Of a stretch of 64,000 bases of DNA, positions 1 through 15,794 are shown one piece after another (within the stretch, counting starts at the first letter, position 1; every line of letters begins with the position of its first letter). The translations under genes and the position numbers were made by a program. The DNA comes from Symbiotaphrina buchneri (taxonomy: Eukaryota; Ascomycota; Symbiotaphrinales; Symbiotaphrinaceae), in the NCBI GenBank assembly GCA_001599915.1, contig BCIG01000001.1, forward strand, positions 620,001 through 684,000. The letters are read 5' to 3'. Below the pieces are notes generated by a model. It saw only the letters and a program-made list of their open reading frames with translations. It did no database searches and was not told the DNA's origin.

Positions 1-3000
1 CCGGGACCTCCTGCTTCCAGAAAATATCGCCGATAGAGATCGCGGTGCTGTCACCATTCGAGAAGACGCCCACGGTCGAATTATCCCTACTGGGTTGCAT
101 CATGTAAACATCAATTCCGTTGACGACCTTTTGGCAGCTTTACATTTTGGTTCCTCGATTCGCCAGACGGATGCTACTGCGATCAACGCGACATCTTCGC
201 GGTCTCACGCTGTATTTACCCTGAACTTGATACAAAGGAAACCGAAGCAGACTCCCGTGCGCGAAAAGCGCTTCTCCGTCCCCATTGAAGCTATGGGCAA
301 TGCGCAGGACATGGTGACTATTGACAGCAAGTTTCACTTTGTCGATCTTGCGGGGAGTGAACGGTTAAAGGTTTGTTTTGCTTGTAGTGATATCCCATAT
401 ACCTGCTTATACAGAATAGAATACCGGCGCACAAGGTGAACGTGCGAAAGAGGGAATATCCATCAATGCTGGGCTTGCAAGTCTCGGCAAAGTCATCTCA
501 CAGCTTTCATCCCGTCAGAATGGGTCACACGTGTCATACCGTGACTCGAAGTTGACTCGATTGTTGCAAGACTCGCTTGGTGGTAATGCAATCACCTATA
601 TGATCGCCTGTGTCACTCCTGCAGAGTTCCATCTTAGCGAGACTTTGAATACGGTTCAGGTATGATCAAATTACCCAACTATCCGTAACACACTGACGAG
701 ATCCCAGTACGCACAACGAGCTCGTGCAATTCAGAGCAAGCCTCGGATCCAACAGGTTTCAGACGATGCCGACAAGCAAGCACAAATCGATCGTCTTCGT
801 GCTGAGGTCAGCTTCCTTCGTGAACAGCTCCGTCGCGCCGAACGAACAGAACGTCGCAGCAGTGTCCCTGATGAAAGTGACGAGCGTCAAAATGGCCGCG
901 AAATGGAATTACAGAACCAGTTGCTTGATATACAAGAGAACTACACTGCGCTCAGCCAACGTCATGCCAAGCTCATCTCCGAGATCACCAAGACTCAACG
1001 TACCGCTCCTGATGAACATGACACATCGACACTGGAAGACGGCATTGGTGAAACTGCTGTTGAAAGGCTCAAGCGGTCCAATTCTTTTGCGCAAGCGGTC
1101 GAAAATGTCGTCTTGGAATACGAGAAGACCATTCAAAGTCTTGAAAGTTCCCTATCGAGCACTCGCTCATCCTTGGCTACTTCGGAGAGCACGTTGTTGG
1201 AGAAGGAGACGAAGATGGCATATTATGAGACAATGAACCAACAATTGCAAGCTCGTCTCCAGAAACTGATGGACAGGGATTCTGCAAATGAAACCTATCT
1301 TCATGATCTGGAAGCCAAGCTCAGTGGGTACAACAATGGCGAGGAGAGACAGAACGCCGTTATCGAGCAGCTTCAACAAGAGCTCACCAGAAAGAGGGTC
1401 AACGAAGCTAGCTGTGAGGATTATATCTCTACGTTGGAGGAAAGGCTCGCTGAAGCGGATCGTGATAATGAGGGACTGAAACAAGAAGTCAAGAGCCTAC
1501 AATCTATCGTTGAGCGTCAACGTAGTATTGGAAGGCTTGATAGTCTTCTTTATGAGCTCGATCACCTAAAGAAAGGGTCAGATTCTGCAAGCGAGGATGG
1601 CGAAGCTAATGGTACGGACATGGTTAATGGCGAGGACAGGAAAAAGGAACGCACACCGCAGACACCCGAGAACAGATTAAGTGAGATTGATGAGATGGCC
1701 GTAAATGGACAAGGCGAACATCCATCATCACCTGCAGAAGGAGAGGCCAGCACCGTCACTCCCGGGCAGGTCGTTCCTTCCACCGGAAACAGGTCAACTG
1801 CCGAGGAAGTTCCTACACAAAGTCCGGCTCAAACCAAGTTTGTGGCTGACAAGCTTGAAACCATCACCCAAGAGTTGTTCGACCTGCAAATGGAGCATGA
1901 GTCGACTGTCAATGAATATGATAACCTGTCTGCCAAATACGAGGAGACCCTCCGTATACTGGCAGAATTACAGACGACCATGGATGAGGCTGAATACCGA
2001 AATCACAAGTCTCCCGAGTCCGTTGCTTCACCTGCATCGACTCGACCCCAGCCTTTTTTAGAAGACGGCCGGGTAAAGGACCTCAAGCGGTGGAACCAGC
2101 TCGCATTGTCGCAGTCATTATCCTCGGAATTGGGCTCAGTTGGCTTGTCGCAAAAGTACCAGCAGTGGGGAATTGAGCGACTCTACGGAATTGGCGCATA
2201 CGGAGGCTACAGAGAGGACCCCTGAACCTAGCGAGCCGTATGGAGTGAAGGTGGACGGAGAGAAAATCGTTGAAGAGATGGAGCGTTTGAGGAGCCTAAC
2301 AACCGAGAAAGAAGAGGCTCTTCGTACTTTGGCTCAGCAATATGAGGAGCTAAAGTACCAGCATTCCGAGACCTTGGATTACGTGGAAGAGTTGAAGACA
2401 GAACTAAAGAAGGCTCAGATGAGCACACCGACTTCGCCAACCACTCCTGTTATCCGACGAAAGTCCAGCCAGAACGTGCTGGCGATCGATAGGGCTCATC
2501 GATCATTTGCTGCACTTCGAAACATTGCTTCCGACAATTTCGAGGGAGATATCGACACTATGCAGAACTTCGAGATCAACCTTAATGCGGCTATGCATGA
2601 GTTACATACTCGCTCCGAACGTATCCAAGCACTGGAGTCGGAGTTGTCGAGTGTGAGACGAGAGATGGAGCAGAAGTCTGCAATGATATCTGGCCTCGCG
2701 CGGGAAAGATCAAGTATCAAGGCAGGCACTACTATAGATATGTCTATGGTTTCAGCACTTCGAGAACAGCTTGTTCAAAGTGAGACTCAGATTCGCATGC
2801 TTCATGAAGCTCATGCTGCGGAGAAGGCAGAACTCGAAGGCCAAATTCAGGCACTGCACGAAAGTATTACTGCTCGAGCCGGGCCTGTACAGCCAGCAAA
2901 AGAAGAAGCAGTGGCAGAAGATACCGCTATGCCAGGAGTTTACCCTGAAACCCCAATGACAGGCCTTGAGGCGCAGAAACAACTCGGTGAAGGATCAGTT

Positions 3001-4700
3001 GACGGTCCGACAACTGAACAAAAACTTGCAGAGATGCAGGAAGAACTTGCGCAATGGGAAAGCAAGCACAACTCTGCTATGGAATCCATGAAAGCTTCTG
3101 AACAAAAGTTGCTCGACACCATTAAGGAGATGGAGGCAGCCATGAAGCAATTGGAGGAAGATCGGGATAGCGCTGCGACCAAAGAGATTAAACCCGATGA
3201 GAGTGCGACTGCCGCTCAGATTGATCAAGCTCGGCAAGAGATCCAAGCGCACTATGAACAGCTGCTTGCAGATCTTCGGCAGGAGACTGATGAGACCAAG
3301 GCAAACCTGGCTGTCCACGTAAGCAGGATTGCCGAATTGGAGCACGCTCACGCTTCCGCTCGGCAACAGCTTGAAGAACAGTCGAAAGCCAAGGATACTG
3401 CTTTAAGATCTCACGAAGAACTTCAATCGCAACTTCAGCAGCAGATCGAGGAACACAAAGCTGCTTTGAAGGCACATGAGGAGGGATTGAAGACTCTTCA
3501 GGATGCTCATGAGAGGCATATTGAGGAGGCCAAGGCATCGACGTTGGCAGCTGCTCAAGTTGAGTCTGAAGCCCGGATGCAAGAAATGTCAGCGAAGCAT
3601 TTCGAGACCATCAGTGCGTTACAAGCCGAGGTCACGAAATCTAGGACTGATTTGGCGAACCTCATGCAAAGCGTGACGCCTTTCTTCGACAATGCGACCA
3701 TGGAGAACCTGAAGGACCATGTCGCATCGCTTGTGAAGGAGAAAGATGATATTACTAGTCGCTATAAGACAGCAGTCGAGGATGCTGAGGCTGCCAAACA
3801 GAAGATCGGTGCGCTAGCGGCTCTTAACGAAGAATCTATCCGCGAGCTCGAAAAGGTATCGGATGAGAAGCAGAAGCTAAAGGACCAGTACCAGAAGAGC
3901 TCCCGCATTGTCGAAGAATTGGAAGAGGAGTTGTCGAGGAACTTTGACCAACATCAGGCTGCAAACAACAGATTGTCGACCTTGCAATCTGAACGTAATG
4001 TGCAGTTGGAAGAGGCAATCGCAGCCAAGGCAGAACTTCAGAAGAAGGTCGAAACTCTTCAACAGCGCGTTGGTCAACTTGAGGTGAGAAACTCTCCTGT
4101 TTTCGCCATCTTCATGCAGCTAATATTCTTGACCAGGCTGAACTCGGTGTCAAGAAGCCTACCGATGCGCAACGTGACGGCCGTCACCGATCTGATTCTG
4201 TAAAGAACTTGCCCTCTCCACCGCCTGCGATCCCACTTCCTCCCCTGCCTGGAAATCTCCCTCCTATTCCGTCTTCAGCGGCGACTGTTAATGGCAGCTT
4301 CCCTGCTTCAGCAAGTCTTGCACCCAGCTCAGCTTCGGCTCGCGACTCGGCGAATTCCCAGCAGATGGAGGAATTCTCGCAGCGCCTTCGGAAGATGGAA
4401 AAGGATCTGACATCGGAGAAACAATTAGTCGCTCAGCTTGAAGAGGCGCTGATGGGGATGGAGACGGAGAACCGCACGATGAAGCAAGATCTTGATGGAT
4501 GGAAGAAGCAAGCCTGGCAATACGAGGAAGAGTTGAACGAGATCCGGAAGCAGCGTGAGAGCTCTTCGCGGTACAGCACTCAATTAATGGAAGATGAGCG
4601 TCGCCATCGCATGGAAGCCGAGGCGGCTAAGAGAGCGCTGGAGGAGAAGATGATGGCGTTGAGCAAGAAGAAAAAGAAGAGCAGCTTGGCTTGCTTCTAG
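1..4700 (+). CDS. Kinesin motor protein with long coiled-coil tail (5' end cut off by the window)
   Basis: Microtubule motor; about 1,490 residues are visible and the N-terminal half of the motor, including the P-loop, lies outside the window. Exons read as <1-370, 420-659, 708-2072, 2140-4083 and 4137-4700, and these splices keep one frame throughout. The motor shows switch I (NATSSRSHA), switch II ([11 protein letters not shown]) and the neck-proximal [16 protein letters not shown] block. The rest is about 1,200 residues of charged heptad-rich coiled coil, broken by a Pro-rich stretch near the start of the last exon, ending in a Lys-rich segment and SSLACF. A C-terminal rather than N-terminal tail rules out kinesin-14. 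The kinesin-4/KIF4 or KIF21 group fits best, but that subfamily call is inference. The 2073-2139 intron is the least certain splice: other AG sites nearby give stops. Confidence 0.88.
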
Positions 4701-5620
4701 TCAACCATTCCAGAAGGGGTCGTTTTGGCGTTTTCCTTCCTTCGATGTTGCCACGTTCTATACCCCTGACTGTTACAATCACGTTCGCTGCGTTGTTGAC
4801 GGACCGGACCGCACCTTATGACAGAAAGCATTGTTTATCATGTCCTTACACCTCATGATCTGTACGCCCCGTGTCTTTTTACCTAACACCTTCGCTTCAT
4901 ACCCTAAATACCTTTGATTCTTGAGCATTGTTTTGCTTTTCTAACTGGAGCTCTTTGCTTACAGAGCGAGTATGTTTATTTGATGGAGCGCCCCTTTGCT
5001 TTTTCTCCCTGGATGGGCTCGAGCGGGCATTGACTGGCGTGGATGAGCGAATCCCTTCTTCTTCCTTGCACAGACTTGCGGCTGTCGATCTACCGCGACA
5101 GCTGTTGACCAATTATGGCTCCGTTGCTTCGGGCTGTTGGACTGGGCCGATGGACTGGGCTGATGGACTGGGCTGGCTGGCTTATCATGCCTTAATGATC
5201 GAGGTGTGGACTTTGTTCCTGCCGCACATGTTCGCGCCATGTCGATCGAGCTGGATCTATTTCCTTGCTCTCGCATTCTGCGCGCTTGCATGATCTGGCT
5301 GGTGAGATGGCTGGTTGTCTTTCTTCGTCTTGGCTGGTTGAATTGAGAATGGTCGCAGGTAGATACGAATTGAGCTTTTCTAGCGTACGTAGCATGCCAA
5401 AGAGTATGTGCAACGTCAATCCCTCAAGAATGGATCATGCGATTGATGCCTCTTCATTGTGACTGGAATTAGAGTAATCGTCTCATGGCAAATGACCCAC
5501 TTCAACGACCCGCCCAAAAAGCAACATCATGGAAATATATCCTATCCTTTCTCCCGCCCCTGCTCTGCATATCTCAAAGTAGTCGCCAAACAAAGCCCTG
5601 TCAAATCAATAACCCATCAA
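4701..5620. other. Convergent intergenic region (kinesin / PRMT5)
   Basis: Two genes end towards each other here, so this should hold their 3' UTRs. No coding region is convincing. The only structure seen is a short 13-bp tandem repeat near 5138. Confidence 0.6.
5138..5173. repeat. Short 13-bp tandem repeat, about 3 copies
   Basis: The core tggactgggc recurs at 5138, 5151 and 5164, an exact 13-bp period, inside the noncoding gap. It is a minor minisatellite. Confidence 0.7.
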
Positions 5621-8499
5621 TCACATGGTACAACCCGTCTTCCTACTCGAATGCAACTTGCTGCCGCCGACGCGCACGCGGCCGCCGCTCGCCATGACGA
5701 TGAACGCCTCGACCATCCACTCGTACCAGACCTTCCGATCGTCCGTCTGCCGCCAGATATGCACGTCCAGCTGCGTCCGGTCTGGGAAGTACAGGGGAGT
5801 CTAGATTTCATGAGCATCGGCACCGTCAGTCAGTCATTTCCCGATCCCTTTTGCATTAAATGGAGATGCTGCTCAGGAAGGAAGCAAAGAAAGGAAAGGG
5901 GCGAGGGAGGAGAGGGGCCCGTACCTTCAAAGGAAAGAAAATCGGAAACCAGCTAATCATATCCCTACTCTTAGCCTCCATTGTGGCCGGGTTCGTGCTC
6001 AGCTCGACGTCGCCGTAGAGTACCGCCTCAAAGTACCCGGCCAGGCCATGACAGACGCCGCGATCGCGGCACGTGAACGAGAGCTTGGCATACCGCGAAT
6101 TGTGCTCGTTGGAGCCGTCGGAGCCGCCCGTCGTCCCACCCGAGAGGCTGCCGCCGCGGCGCAGGTTCGAGAGGGCAAGCGTGCTGGGCGGGATCGGGTG
6201 CGTGAACTCCCAGGCGGTGAGGATGTGCGGCTTTGGCAGCGGAGAGGCGGCGATGTTGTTGGTGTTAGCCGAGGCAGAGGCGAGGGAGTCGCGGTTCGAG
6301 GGGGCGGGTGGCTCGCCGGGTGTGGTGGAGAGGAAGTCGATGGCGTGCAGCATCACGACGTAGGGTGTTTCCGGGGCGTTGGGGTCCGTGGGAGTGCGGG
6401 CGCTGATGTCGGCGTGGAGCTTGGGTGCGGCGATGGGGGTGAGGTGGGCAGAGTAGACGGAGGGGATGGAGATGCCATCTTCCGGATTCATGACGTGTTG
6501 CACCCCGTCGAGGCATTCCGGAGAGAGTTCGTTGTCGGCGAAGGAGCCGAGGAGTTCGGAGACGAGAATGTCGACTTTGCCATGTGTGCCAGTCGCCGCT
6601 TCAGGGGACGGTGAGAGGAGATCGGGCAAGCCTCCCAATAGGGGCCCTTTCCAGGCACGCATGTCTGATTTGACGATGTTGACCGCGCCATTCCAGGTGT
6701 CTTCGTTATGTCGCTGCAAGAGGACGTAGGCATTGGGGTTCTTCTCGACCGCCCACATCTCGATCGGCACGCCAGACGAAGCACTGGCGCGAAGAGAGCG
6801 AGTAACGAGGGGACCTCGCCCAGCACCGACCACAGCGACGACTACGCGGCCGTCACGAGCGGAACCGCGTTTACCCTCGGCGGCCCAATCGCTCAGGGCT
6901 TCTGTTATGGCACGCTCGTACCAGTCGTATTTGATTGGATCTTTCTCAAAGACTTCGTATGTGATACTCTCTAGATTATCCGTAAGCGGTTGCAGAGGAG
7001 CTTGCAGATAGTCTTGGTATCCAGCGCCGAAGGTCTCGATAATCGAACGTGGTGGCTGGTTCTGCTGCAGGTAGCGGATGTACTTTAGATGCGGCGTCGG
7101 GTCTTTGGATTTCTTCTTCTTCTCCTGCTTGTGTTGTTGCTGGGACGCCTCTGCGGGTGTAGGCTCCTCGGGGATAGGAGAGGGAGATAGTGCACCTGAT
7201 AGCACAGCATCCTGGGTGACACTTGGGCTCATGATGCCGTCGGCAAAGTCGTCCGGAGGAAGGGCTTCGCCGAGTTCAGGAAGTGGCCCAACATCGACTA
7301 GGAGCAGCCATGGTGGTATACGGAGCCGCATGTAGAAGTTGATAACAGCCTGGACCGGTTTTTGGAGGACAGGGTAACCTCGGGAATTTTTGACAAAGAC
7401 ATCTTTGTGAAGGGAGAGGATGCGGAGGGGTTCGGAATGCCACCTTTGCTGAAGACTGATCGGTGGAAGGTGTCTAGGCAGGGATAGTGCTGTAGGAACC
7501 ATGTCAGCCAGTCTGAAGTGTAAATCGCTGCAGATTCATTCGGAGCACTACCTTGGTTCATCCTAGAAAGATCCCAGCACAAATTTCATAGCATGATCCT
7601 CTCCGAACCAAAGCACGTCTCACATGAAAATGAAGGATTGATGGTATGAAGTAATGTAATATCATTATCTTACCTACGGATAACCTGGAGTTATATTTAC
7701 ACAATGTCCGAATGACATCCCATGTTTCCCATGCTGAAAACAAGTCCAGTCTCCTGCCGTCCAATTCAGCCTCTTCAAGTTGCTCCACATATTGTTCTCT
7801 GGCGAAGGGCGCCAGGTCCCCCATTTTGGTCCCAGCTGTTGCGTCGGCCTTGTAGATCATGGGCAGCGAGACATGGACCTGCAGGAAAGCGCCAGTGTTG
7901 AGTGCTTCCTGTACAGCTCTTGCGAATCGAACCGTCCCATCTGGTGACTCTGTAGCTGACCGAATGCTTGGACCTGGAATGACCACATTGGAGATACCGC
8001 AAAAGGAAGCATACGCTACTTCAAGGCTAAGCACTTGGCGAGAGATGTTCGCAATGAGTGGATCTGGTGAGCAAAGATCAATCCAACGGCTTGTAAATGC
8101 AATCAGTTGAGAAACATTGTCTCCAGGTGTCAATGGCGTGTCAACGGGCATTAATGGAGATATGACTGGAGGCTGCGCATCTGCCAACGTAGATATGGTT
8201 GAGCTGCTGCCATATGAGCCTATCTGAGAAAGATGAGATGATAACAGAGCTAGAACTCGAGAATGGAAGTGTGGAGTGGTTATAGGACTCGTGAGCATAT
8301 CATACTGCCAATCCAGTCAGTAACAGCGTCGGGCTCTTGATCGACAGTGGTCCGACAATAAGGGCAGACTCACATTGTAGGCTTGCGCTTGGCGTAGATG
8401 TTCCTCTGTCACTGGAAGAGATCTTGTCGTCTCATGGTGGCCTACATAGATGACCGGAGGACTGGAGTCCAAAGAGGTGGTCGAGTCCATGGATTGCAT
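5621..8499 (-). CDS. Protein arginine methyltransferase PRMT5 (Skb1/Hsl7 family)
   Basis: Symmetric protein-arginine dimethyltransferase using SAM; in fungi it acts in splicing-factor methylation and morphogenesis or cell-cycle control. Exons on the minus strand are 8499-8374, 8304-7674, 7489-5925 and 5800-5621, giving 833 residues. The N-terminal TIM-barrel part is seen from YDMLTSPIT to the ILSLHKDVFVKNSRGYPVL block. The SAM-binding loop VVAVVGAGRGP lies near residues 467-479. The catalytic double-glutamate loop SELLGSFADNE is near 563-573, followed by LSPECLDGVQ, a PRMT5 signature. The C-terminal beta-barrel ends with YFPDRTQLDVHIWRQ. An unusual Gln/Lys-rich linker sits between barrel and methyltransferase domain (about residues 350-385). 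The start is the first in-frame ATG; a second Met follows three codons on. Shares its upstream region with PRP43. Confidence 0.93.
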
Positions 8500-9111
8500 G
8501 TTCGGAGCCGGATCTGCAAAGAAGAAACGAAGCAATTCCGCAAGGACTAGAGAGCTTCCTTGAGCAGAAGGGTATCAAAAAACGTAAGTTAGTAGGCTAC
8601 TGTTGCCCGGTCCGGTTCTGCAAATGCATTCGAGGCTGAAGAATGGTGGTGAGGGACGAAAGAAGGGAGTACAGTGAGTGACACGTCTCGTGGTGAAGCA
8701 GCTGGAAAGAACAGCGAATGGAAACACACTGTAGGAAACGCGGCAAGGTCCGCGGCACGTCGACGCCTTTGGAGATCCCTTGGGAGCCTTCAGGGTACAG
8801 ATGACTTTCGTACAGAGTACTGGTACACTTGCAAGGAGAAATATCTGTAGGAATACAAAAGTATTAGTCGGGACGTGTAAGTGCCTGCTTCCTTGCATTG
8901 CTGGCGGCGGCAGCTTATCCCTTTCTGGTTGGTCTCCCACAATTGTCACCAAAAACATCATTACGGCGACCGACATTTCCCCTCGATGCGGGTAGGATCC
9001 AATAAACTTTCTCCTCACCAAAACAGTGAAAGTTCTTTGAACAAACGCCGCCGCTGCTTCACTCTGACCGCTCTGCCTCCGCCTGGTCATATCTCTGGTT
9101 ACCTCGCGCAC
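8500..9111. promoter_or_regulatory. Divergent promoter region between PRMT5 and PRP43
   Basis: This 612-bp gap separates two genes transcribed away from each other and must contain both promoters. A long open frame runs across it on the minus strand but has no recognisable protein and no family motif. No TATA box or specific operator could be assigned. Confidence 0.6.
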
Positions 9112-11565
<2,454 letters not shown>

Positions 11566-13271
11566 GCGTTTCGGTCTGGTTGAGCATGGTCTATTAAGGA
11601 GTTTCGGGGTTCAGTCATGGTGGCATGCAGACGACGACAGGCTAGAGAGCTGGGTTGGCCTGGCTCTGATACCTAGACTGATGAGCATAGCGTGGCCGTA
11701 GTGGATTTGGTTTCCCAGACGCCAGGTAGATGACGCTTGAAGCGTGCATTTAGACTCGCCAATCAACGTTATGGACATCGTCAAGGTGCAATAATTGCCG
11801 TGAAGAAGTCACATGTAAACAAACTGCAACTTTGGGCTCCATCCATGGATGTCTTACGGAACCAGAATCTTTGTCCAAGACAATTTTTGCTATCTGGGTT
11901 ACAAGACTCCAGAAAAGCCAAGGTGCATATGATACAAGGCTGGAACGTCTGGCATCACGGTTGAAAGCAAGCAAGTGGAGGAGATACGAGGCTAAATTAT
12001 TATCTTAATTCATTTTAAAAATCTGCTACCGATCCACTCCTACCAAGGAACCACAACCTCTGAATCTCCGAGTGTATCCATCAAACCAACACCCACAAAA
12101 CACCAGTAATCCCATGACTTCAGAAGTCAAGAGATCAAGAAGCCTGTCAGACCTCCATCAACGCCCACCACAGCAGCACCGACCGAAGTCAAGGCGCATA
12201 CCGGGTCGAGATCATCACCACTCTCTGCAGCGACAGGAACCGAAGCTCCTGCGCCAAGGCGATAGTACAAAGGCTTCACTCTAGGGCGTCGAGGACATGA
12301 AAGTCATCAGCCAGGTTGGAGATTCTGTGGCTCTGGTAAGGAGCTCAGAAGAGGACGTTTACTATAGAAATGATTCTATGAACTGTTTGCAGATGGTGTG
12401 CGGTTAGCGATTCTGTTGTTTCTTGTCGTGAGGGACAAAGGTGGGGGGGGTGGAACGTACGTAAAGTCGACTGAAGAAAAAAAGTGAGGATGGGGGAGGG
12501 CGCTGCTTATATACTGCCTGCGCTCGCCGGGTAAGTCGATGGGCAAGCGAGGAAATTTTCTTTGCGGTGGGTCGCGAGGCGAGCTAAGCCCTTTGGGCGG
12601 GAAGTTAGTCACTGCTTGAGCTAGCGAGCTGCTGGAACAGGGGAGCCTCCAGTTAGAGCCTTCAGTTAAGGACGCCAGTTATGTCTCCCCGTCGGACCTA
12701 CTGTAGAACCTCCGATTGGGCCACGATATATTCCAGTGATTGGAGGGAGGGAAGATAATAATTGCAAACTTGTGAATCAACGACTGGACGTATCAAATTT
12801 GCAAATGACGGCACACTTGTAATAGTAACCCGCAGAGCAATGACTGTTTAAAAAAAAAAACAGGATGCATACAAGCAAAACTGGTGGCTTTTGGATGCCT
12901 CTTTTGTTTACGCATTGCCACAGAAAAATTACTAGAGCCGCTTAATGTAAGAGTCAAGATGGCGAATCGAGGGTCGCATGGCCCGTGTTACTATTTACTG
13001 CTGCTCAACTACCTGTACACTGCTTGTTGTATCTAGCGTCCCGTCTTGGGCATGCTATGCATAAGGGCTTCCCAATGCGTGCCAACTGCACCAGCACGAT
13101 GCCTTCGTCTGCTGCTTGCGTGCAAATTCCCGTCTGCACTCGTTGAAGTGCTGGTCATTGGCTTCCTAAGAGGGGAGCTGAAGACCCGGTCGTCGCAACG
13201 AAGCTATGCTTGTTGACAGCAGGATGTAATCTTTGTCGATGAGTAAAATCTCTGCATACCTTGAAACCGCT
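11566..13271. other. Long convergent intergenic region (PRP43 / UPF3)
   Basis: About 1.7 kb with no gene I can support. It should hold two 3' UTRs. A Pro/Thr/Ala-rich frame around 12123-12262 looks faintly protein-like but has no start, partner exon or family match. An A-tract lies at about 12850. Confidence 0.5.
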
Positions 13272-15168
13272 TCAAGTGGGAGCAGCATTCGACGCTGCGG
13301 AGGCGGAAGAAGCTGCTTTCACCGTTTCAGTCGAACCCGCTGCGGCAGCCGGTCTCCCACCAGTCGGCGGCCCACCGCGTCCTCTTCCTCCACGCCCTCC
13401 CCTGAATGGTGGCCCTCCACCTCCTCTTGCCGGTCCCATACCTCCTCTCCCTCTAGCTGCTCCACCACCCCTGGGAGCACTAGCCCTGTCCTTCCTCTCA
13501 CTCACAACGACCTGACCTTCCGCGACCTTGACTGGACTCGCCGCAAGTGCCTTTTTCAATGCCTCAGGATCCGCAAAGTCGACGTATCCAAAGCCCTTCT
13601 TGCGGTCGATCTCGACCTTGGTCACTGTGCCAAAGGCGGAAAAGGCCGTCTCCAGCAGAGGCTCGGTAATGCCTTGAGAAGGGTTGGCATGTTTGAGGAA
13701 GGCTTGTGTTGCGCCGGGTGTGACGTGAACGGCTGCAGGTGGGGTAGAAGAAGGTGTCGGTGCAGGTGAAGCAGGCTTTTTGGCATCGGCTGCCGGTGCG
13801 GATGGTCCTGTAGGCGCGTTTACCGGTGCAGCATTTGGTTTCGCGGGAGATGCTTGAGGCTTTTCAGTAGCTCGTTGTGCCTGTTGAGCACGACGGCTTG
13901 GTCCCTTCGGTGGAGCTGGTGCTTGACTCGAGGGAGCTTTCTCCGTTGCAGTCGCTTTTGTGTCTGTAGAAGGTCCTGTCGGAGGGGTTGTAGTGTTGGC
14001 AGACGCCGTCGATTGTGGTGCCTTCGTGTCCCCCGTCGCAGCAGCAGCTTCTTTTCTTGTAGCTCTCCTACCGGTGCCACCAAGGCCGAGATCACGCTTT
14101 AGTATGCTAGCAGCAGCTGCTGCATTTCCTCGTTCACGCTTCCTTTCTGACTGAGCAGCCGGAGCTGGGGAAGCATTCGCAGCTCGTGCAAGAGCAGCTG
14201 GCGACGGCTTCGGAGATGGTGCAGGAGATGTTGGAGTATCTTTGCCTTTTTTTCCGGCGGACACTGCTGCTCTGTTCAACACCCTGACAGCCTCCTTTGC
14301 CGCCTTTTCCTTTGCATCCTTGCCAGATTTCTTATCACTCGTGGTAGCTTCCTTGGCTGGAGTCGCTAGGATCTTCTTCTCAGCCCCCTTGTCGCCTCGG
14401 CCATCCTTTGCTTCCTGACGAGCATGACGCGAGCCCTTTCCTGCCGTTGACCCGTCCTTTGATTTTGCAGCCTTCTTTTCCCTCAAGTACTGAACAAGGG
14501 GAGTTGTAGTTGGCTTCTCTTCTTTCTTTGCACCTTCAGCGTCCACGTTGCTCAGTTTCTGAATCGGCTCTGTCAGACTCATCAGAAATTCCATGAACTC
14601 CGGATCTTGATCGATGGTGCCCTGACGAGCATCATTCCTCTTTCTGTTACTGGGTATACGTCCGTAAGGCGCAAACTCCACAGACGGTGGTCCGAGTAAA
14701 GCAGGATCATTGCGGGTGTTCCGTGCGTCCACGAAGGCTGTCGAGCGGACCTTTTCCGATAGAGGTGCCAAATAGACTTGGTCTGTCAGATGAAGATATG
14801 CTCGAGCTGACCTTGAGGCTTTTGCAGGACTGTAGAGACAGGTCAGTGTGGGGTGGATTTAGCATCTTCAGTCAGACGCACTCCTTGGACACCTTCCCGG
14901 GCTTGAAGACCATCCAATCCACCTGAGATCCGCCAACTTTCCACTCCTCTCCCATGAGACTCTCAAATTCGGACTGTTTCAAGCCAGGTGGTAACCTCCG
15001 TATCACCAACTTTAGACGCGGTCCCGCGTTCTTGCTAGACGCCGCCCTCCCGGTTGTGGTCGCTTGGCCATCCTTTTTGGTAGCTGAGGCCGGAATGGGA
15101 AGGACGCCACCTGTAGACGTGGAGCCTGGAGGCTTTGCAATGGTGATCTGGGGCGTAGGTCCTGCCAT
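13272..15168 (-). CDS. UPF3-like nonsense-mediated decay factor with C-terminal RRM and RGG tail
   Basis: Component of the nonsense-mediated mRNA decay pathway; UPF3 bridges UPF2 and the mRNA or exon junction. Exons 15168-14882 and 14829-13272 give 614 residues. The N-terminal Smg4/UPF3 domain begins with RLKLVIRRLPPGL and continues through LLGPPSVEFAPYGRIP and the acidic QGTIDQDPEFMEFL. A long Lys/Ala/Pro-rich disordered middle follows. Near the C terminus a second RNA-recognition motif (AFSAFGTVTKVEIDRKKGFGYVDF) is followed by RGG/RGRGG repeats, typical of RNA-binding tails. The splice at 14881-14830 restores the frame (KVSKDPAKASRSARAYLHL). The reading frame ends immediately after the Ser/Ala-rich tail. 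UPF3 identity rests on the N-terminal domain; the C-terminal RRM is an extra feature compared with yeast Upf3. Confidence 0.88.
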
Positions 15169-15794
15169 GGTCGCACCGCTATGGACCTTGCCTCTGTTTA
15201 GGCGTGTCGTATCATGGAGGTTTCTCAAGCCTAGGAAACCGGTACGCGGGCGGATTGTGCAGTCGTCGGTGACTGGAAGTACGCCTGACGCGATGCGACC
15301 GGTGATGTTATCGGATGTGACCCCGGCTGAAGGTTGAATACAGAGAACCTTCTTTATCGCTCAGAGGTTCACCATGGATACAATTGATTGAAACATCGAG
15401 TTCATTACCACATGCGGGACAGCAATTGCAGGTGACGCTACGGCATGCGGCGAAACCAAATAGCCGAGCATCCCTGGACCTTGTACGAGACAAGCCTCAG
15501 GACATTGAACGGTTGTCCACGAGCCAAACCGAAGGGCTCAAAGTTCGACGGAGCATCCAAGGAGCTCATACCATTGAGTGCGACGGCTTATATGCGCGTA
15601 TTCAAGTCATAATCACCTTGAAGTGCGCATAATCTCCGCCGTTGCCTCGTGTGTTACAACCCTCCTTCGAGTCGATGATAACGAGGGATTATCAACCTCC
15701 AACAGTCAGCGCCTTCCAGATCACGACGTCTCCAGTTGCATATCGATAGAATTACGCATTTATCCTCCTAGACAGGGCGAAAGGCGAACTCAAG
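15169..15794. promoter_or_regulatory. Divergent promoter region between UPF3 and SIT4/PP6
   Basis: This 626-bp gap lies between two genes read away from each other. No coding frame with supporting features and no clear TATA box were seen. Confidence 0.55.

Noticed and set aside
12072-12284. Short + strand frame, and an alternative Pro/Thr-rich frame over the same bases
   Set aside because: No partner exon, no start context and no family; too short to support as a gene.
13233-14154. Several + strand frames rich in Ser, Pro and Arg
   Set aside because: Antisense shadows of the low-complexity middle of UPF3.
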